From Methanobacteriota archaeon (lineage in GTDB: Archaea; Hydrothermarchaeota; Hydrothermarchaeia; Hydrothermarchaeales; SZUA-236): a DNA stretch of 14,979 bases. The translations under genes and the position numbers were made by a program. Under the pieces are notes generated by a model. The model was not told the DNA's origin. It was given only the letters and a program-made list of their open reading frames with translations, and ran no database searches. Shown here piece by piece: positions 13,372-14,979 of this stretch. The first letter of the stretch is position 1; every line of letters begins with the position of its first letter. The stretch lies in NCBI GenBank assembly GCA_003230355.1, contig QIDD01000003.1:1-14979 (forward strand), read 5' to 3'.

Positions 13372-14979
13372 AGTTTTTCACGCTTTCAATAAGTTGTTTG
13401 TAAAGTTCATCAATATCTTGGAGAGTCAGGTCATATCTCTTGACATAGCGTCTGACAAAACGTCTGACTTCTCTTTCGACTTTTTTTCTTGCTGTGGACT
13501 GCATAACCCAGCCCGGAAACATTTGTTTCCTTAGATTTTCTGAGAGTTCTTTGACGTCCTTTATCAACTCTCCATCCTTTCCAAATCTTTTTTCAAGAGT
13601 TAACAATTGAGAATATTCCAGATTATTGAAGGCGAGTTCCTTTTGCCTTCTTGTTAGTTTTTGGATTTCATCAAGTGCTGCAACACCCTCGGAGTAAATT
13701 TTTTCAAAGTCCTTTGTTTTCTCTCTCCAAAGCTCTAGGATTCCCTCCACTTTATCGACAAGTGAAATGTAAACGGGATTTTTGTGTTTCTCTACGAGCA
13801 CGAGCCTGTTTAAAGCGAAAACAATGTTGGCAGCCTTTTCTTCTTTGCTATCTATTTCGGCTTCAAGTTGTTTTAGATAATTCTCGTCGAATTTTATTAT
13901 GGTGAGCTCTTTTTCCAGTTTTTCAAGCTCCGTCGTCCTGTGCACGTATTTAACTGTCTTGTCAAAATACTTCTGAACATATCTTTCGTAGCTTGGCTCC
14001 CTACGAAGGACTGTCTTCATGTAATATACGTAAATCGCTGATATCCATTTGTAGTCTGAGAAAATCCTGGGGTCTGCCTTGATTATGTCTGAGCTTAAAA
14101 GCTCGAAGAGCTTGCGAAGGGCCCTGTAGTCTTCCTGGAATTTTTTCCCTTTTTCTTCATCGGTTGTTAGAGTCTCTACCGCTTTTATCAGGACTCCCCT
14201 ATCGTATTGGTCTTTTGGGAGGTCTTTAAACAACCCTAAGAGCTCATTTAACTTCTCGATGAATTCAACTCTAATTTCATCTCGATTGAATAGGGCTCCC
14301 TGAATCTCTTTTTCTTGGTACATTTCAAAGGCTCTTTTGAATTCCTTGAGCTGGCCGATGTAATCTATTATGAGCCCAGCCTCTTTAAAGTCCTTATAAG
14401 GCCTGTTCGTTCTAGCTATCGCTTGCAGGAGGCGATGTTCTCTAAGTGGCTTGTCAAGATACATGGTTTGAAGTATGGGGGCGTCAAAGCCGGTGAGGAG
14501 CATATCTGTTACTATCAGGATCTTTGGGTATTCTTCTTCTTTGAACTTTTCAATCACGTCTTTTCGTATGTCTGTGATCTCTCTCCCGCCGTACCGCGCC
14601 CTCGCCTCTCGCACATAACTCTGAATAGGTCCTTTGTCCCCTCGTTCAATGGTCATAACGATTTCAGAGTATTCTTTAGGCAGATGCAGGTCCAACTCCT
14701 CTTTGTAGAGGGCGCAGGCCTTTCGGCTGGCAGCTACGACCAAGGCTTTGAATTTTCCGTCCACATTCTCTTTGAAATGCTCTGCAATGTCTTCGGCCTT
14801 TCTCTTTATCCACTCTGGGTTTTCCAGTATCAGCTTAACGGCATTAAGCCTCTCTCCTACCTTTCCCTTGACTTTCTCTTTCGCATCCTCTGGAAGCTCG
14901 TCGAGGTTTTCTTCGTCTAGGATATCTAAAAGCGTTGTGAGCGTTTCCTTTTTCAAGTGCAATTCTTTTTCAAGCCTTG
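13355..14979 (-). CDS. hsdR: Type I restriction enzyme HsdR, C-terminal part (runs off right edge)
   Basis: This is the C-terminal 541 or so residues of the type I restriction motor subunit, which translocates DNA with ATP and carries the nuclease. The frame is open to the right edge, so the nuclease and the first helicase domain lie outside the window; an apparent TTG start at 14962 is not real. Visible are the second RecA-like domain with KALVVAASRKACALY (motif IV region), ILIVTDMLLTGFDAPIL (motif V) and HRLLQAIARTNRPY (motif VI, with the arginine finger), then GLIIDYIG. A long helical C-terminal domain (about 13355-14270) serves assembly with HsdM/HsdS. hsdM and hsdS are expected upstream, off-window. 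It overlaps the YgjP-type peptidase gene by 17 nt. Lower GC suggests horizontal transfer. Confidence 0.92.
   Translation of the reverse strand, partial: RLEKELHLKKETLTTLLDILDEENLDELPEDAKEKVKGKVGERLNAVKLILENPEWIKRKAEDIAEHFKENVDGKFKALVVAASRKACALYKEELDLHLPKEYSEIVMTIERGDKGPIQSYVREARARYGGREITDIRKDVIEKFKEEEYPKILIVTDMLLTGFDAPILQTMYLDKPLREHRLLQAIARTNRPYKDFKEAGLIIDYIGQLKEFKRAFEMYQEKEIQGALFNRDEIRVEFIEKLNELLGLFKDLPKDQYDRGVLIKAVETLTTDEEKGKKFQEDYRALRKLFELLSSDIIKADPRIFSDYKWISAIYVYYMKTVLRREPSYERYVQKYFDKTVKYVHRTTELEKLEKELTIIKFDENYLKQLEAEIDSKEEKAANIVFALNRLVLVEKHKNPVYISLVDKVEGILELWREKTKDFEKIYSEGVAALDEIQKLTRRQKELAFNNLEYSQLLTLEKRFGKDGELIKDVKELSENLRKQMFPGWVMQSTARKKVEREVRRFVRRYVKRYDLTLQDIDELYKQLIESVKNYGTAS

Noticed and set aside
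13651..14920. Plus-strand open frames opposite hsdR (13651-13905, 14315-14920)
   Set aside because: They are antisense to helicase motifs V and VI and the helical C-terminus of HsdR and show no motifs of their own.
1..14979. CRISPR array, insertion sequence or integrase attachment site
   Set aside because: No regularly spaced repeats, transposase or integrase frames, or duplicated tRNA 3' end were seen; long-range repeats could not be searched exhaustively by eye.

Overview
The window comes from a euryarchaeon of the methane cycle (a methanogen or a close relative); I cannot name the genus. The grounds are a methanofuran-biosynthesis enzyme (MfnB), a protein resembling methanogenesis marker 12, an Alba chromatin protein, an archaeal-type Elp3, a TATA-binding-protein-like domain, and several genes whose start codon lies about 25-28 nt downstream of a purine-rich BRE plus TATA element, as in leaderless archaeal mRNAs. 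I saw no transposase, integrase or CRISPR array.

Left part (1-2921): the N-terminal end of a Thr-rich lipoprotein leaving the window (minus), then tRNA-Val(CAC) whose 5' end overlaps the 3' end of mfnB on the same strand. Divergent from mfnB runs a two-gene unit of a TraB-family membrane protein and an M50 site-2-type protease overlapping by ATGA.

Middle (2935-11856): purM (minus) and elp3 (plus) diverge from a shared TATA region. elp3 converges tail to tail with a KaiC-like ATPase gene (minus). Divergent from that ATPase starts a tightly packed plus-strand series: small membrane protein, histidine kinase, two single-domain response regulators, and a second KaiC/RecA-type protein whose Walker motifs are damaged. 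The series continues with almost no gaps into aspartate-semialdehyde dehydrogenase, Alba and the marker-12-like protein. The first five of these genes look like one signalling module; the last three are housekeeping or methanogen genes that may be partly co-transcribed, with a possible internal promoter before alba.

Right part (11875-14979, all minus): a decayed hicBA toxin-antitoxin pair (hicB frameshifted; hicA carries two compensating frameshifts that remove its active-site segment), a stand-alone single TBP repeat, a YgjP/DUF45-type metallopeptidase, and the C-terminal part of a type I restriction subunit HsdR running off the right edge. The last two genes look more AT-rich than the middle of the window and probably form an acquired defence island.

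Most noteworthy: the mfnB/tRNA overlap, the two-component module bracketed by one intact and one degenerate KaiC-like protein, the half-TBP with both DNA-intercalating Phe positions changed to Tyr, and the frameshift pattern in hicBA.
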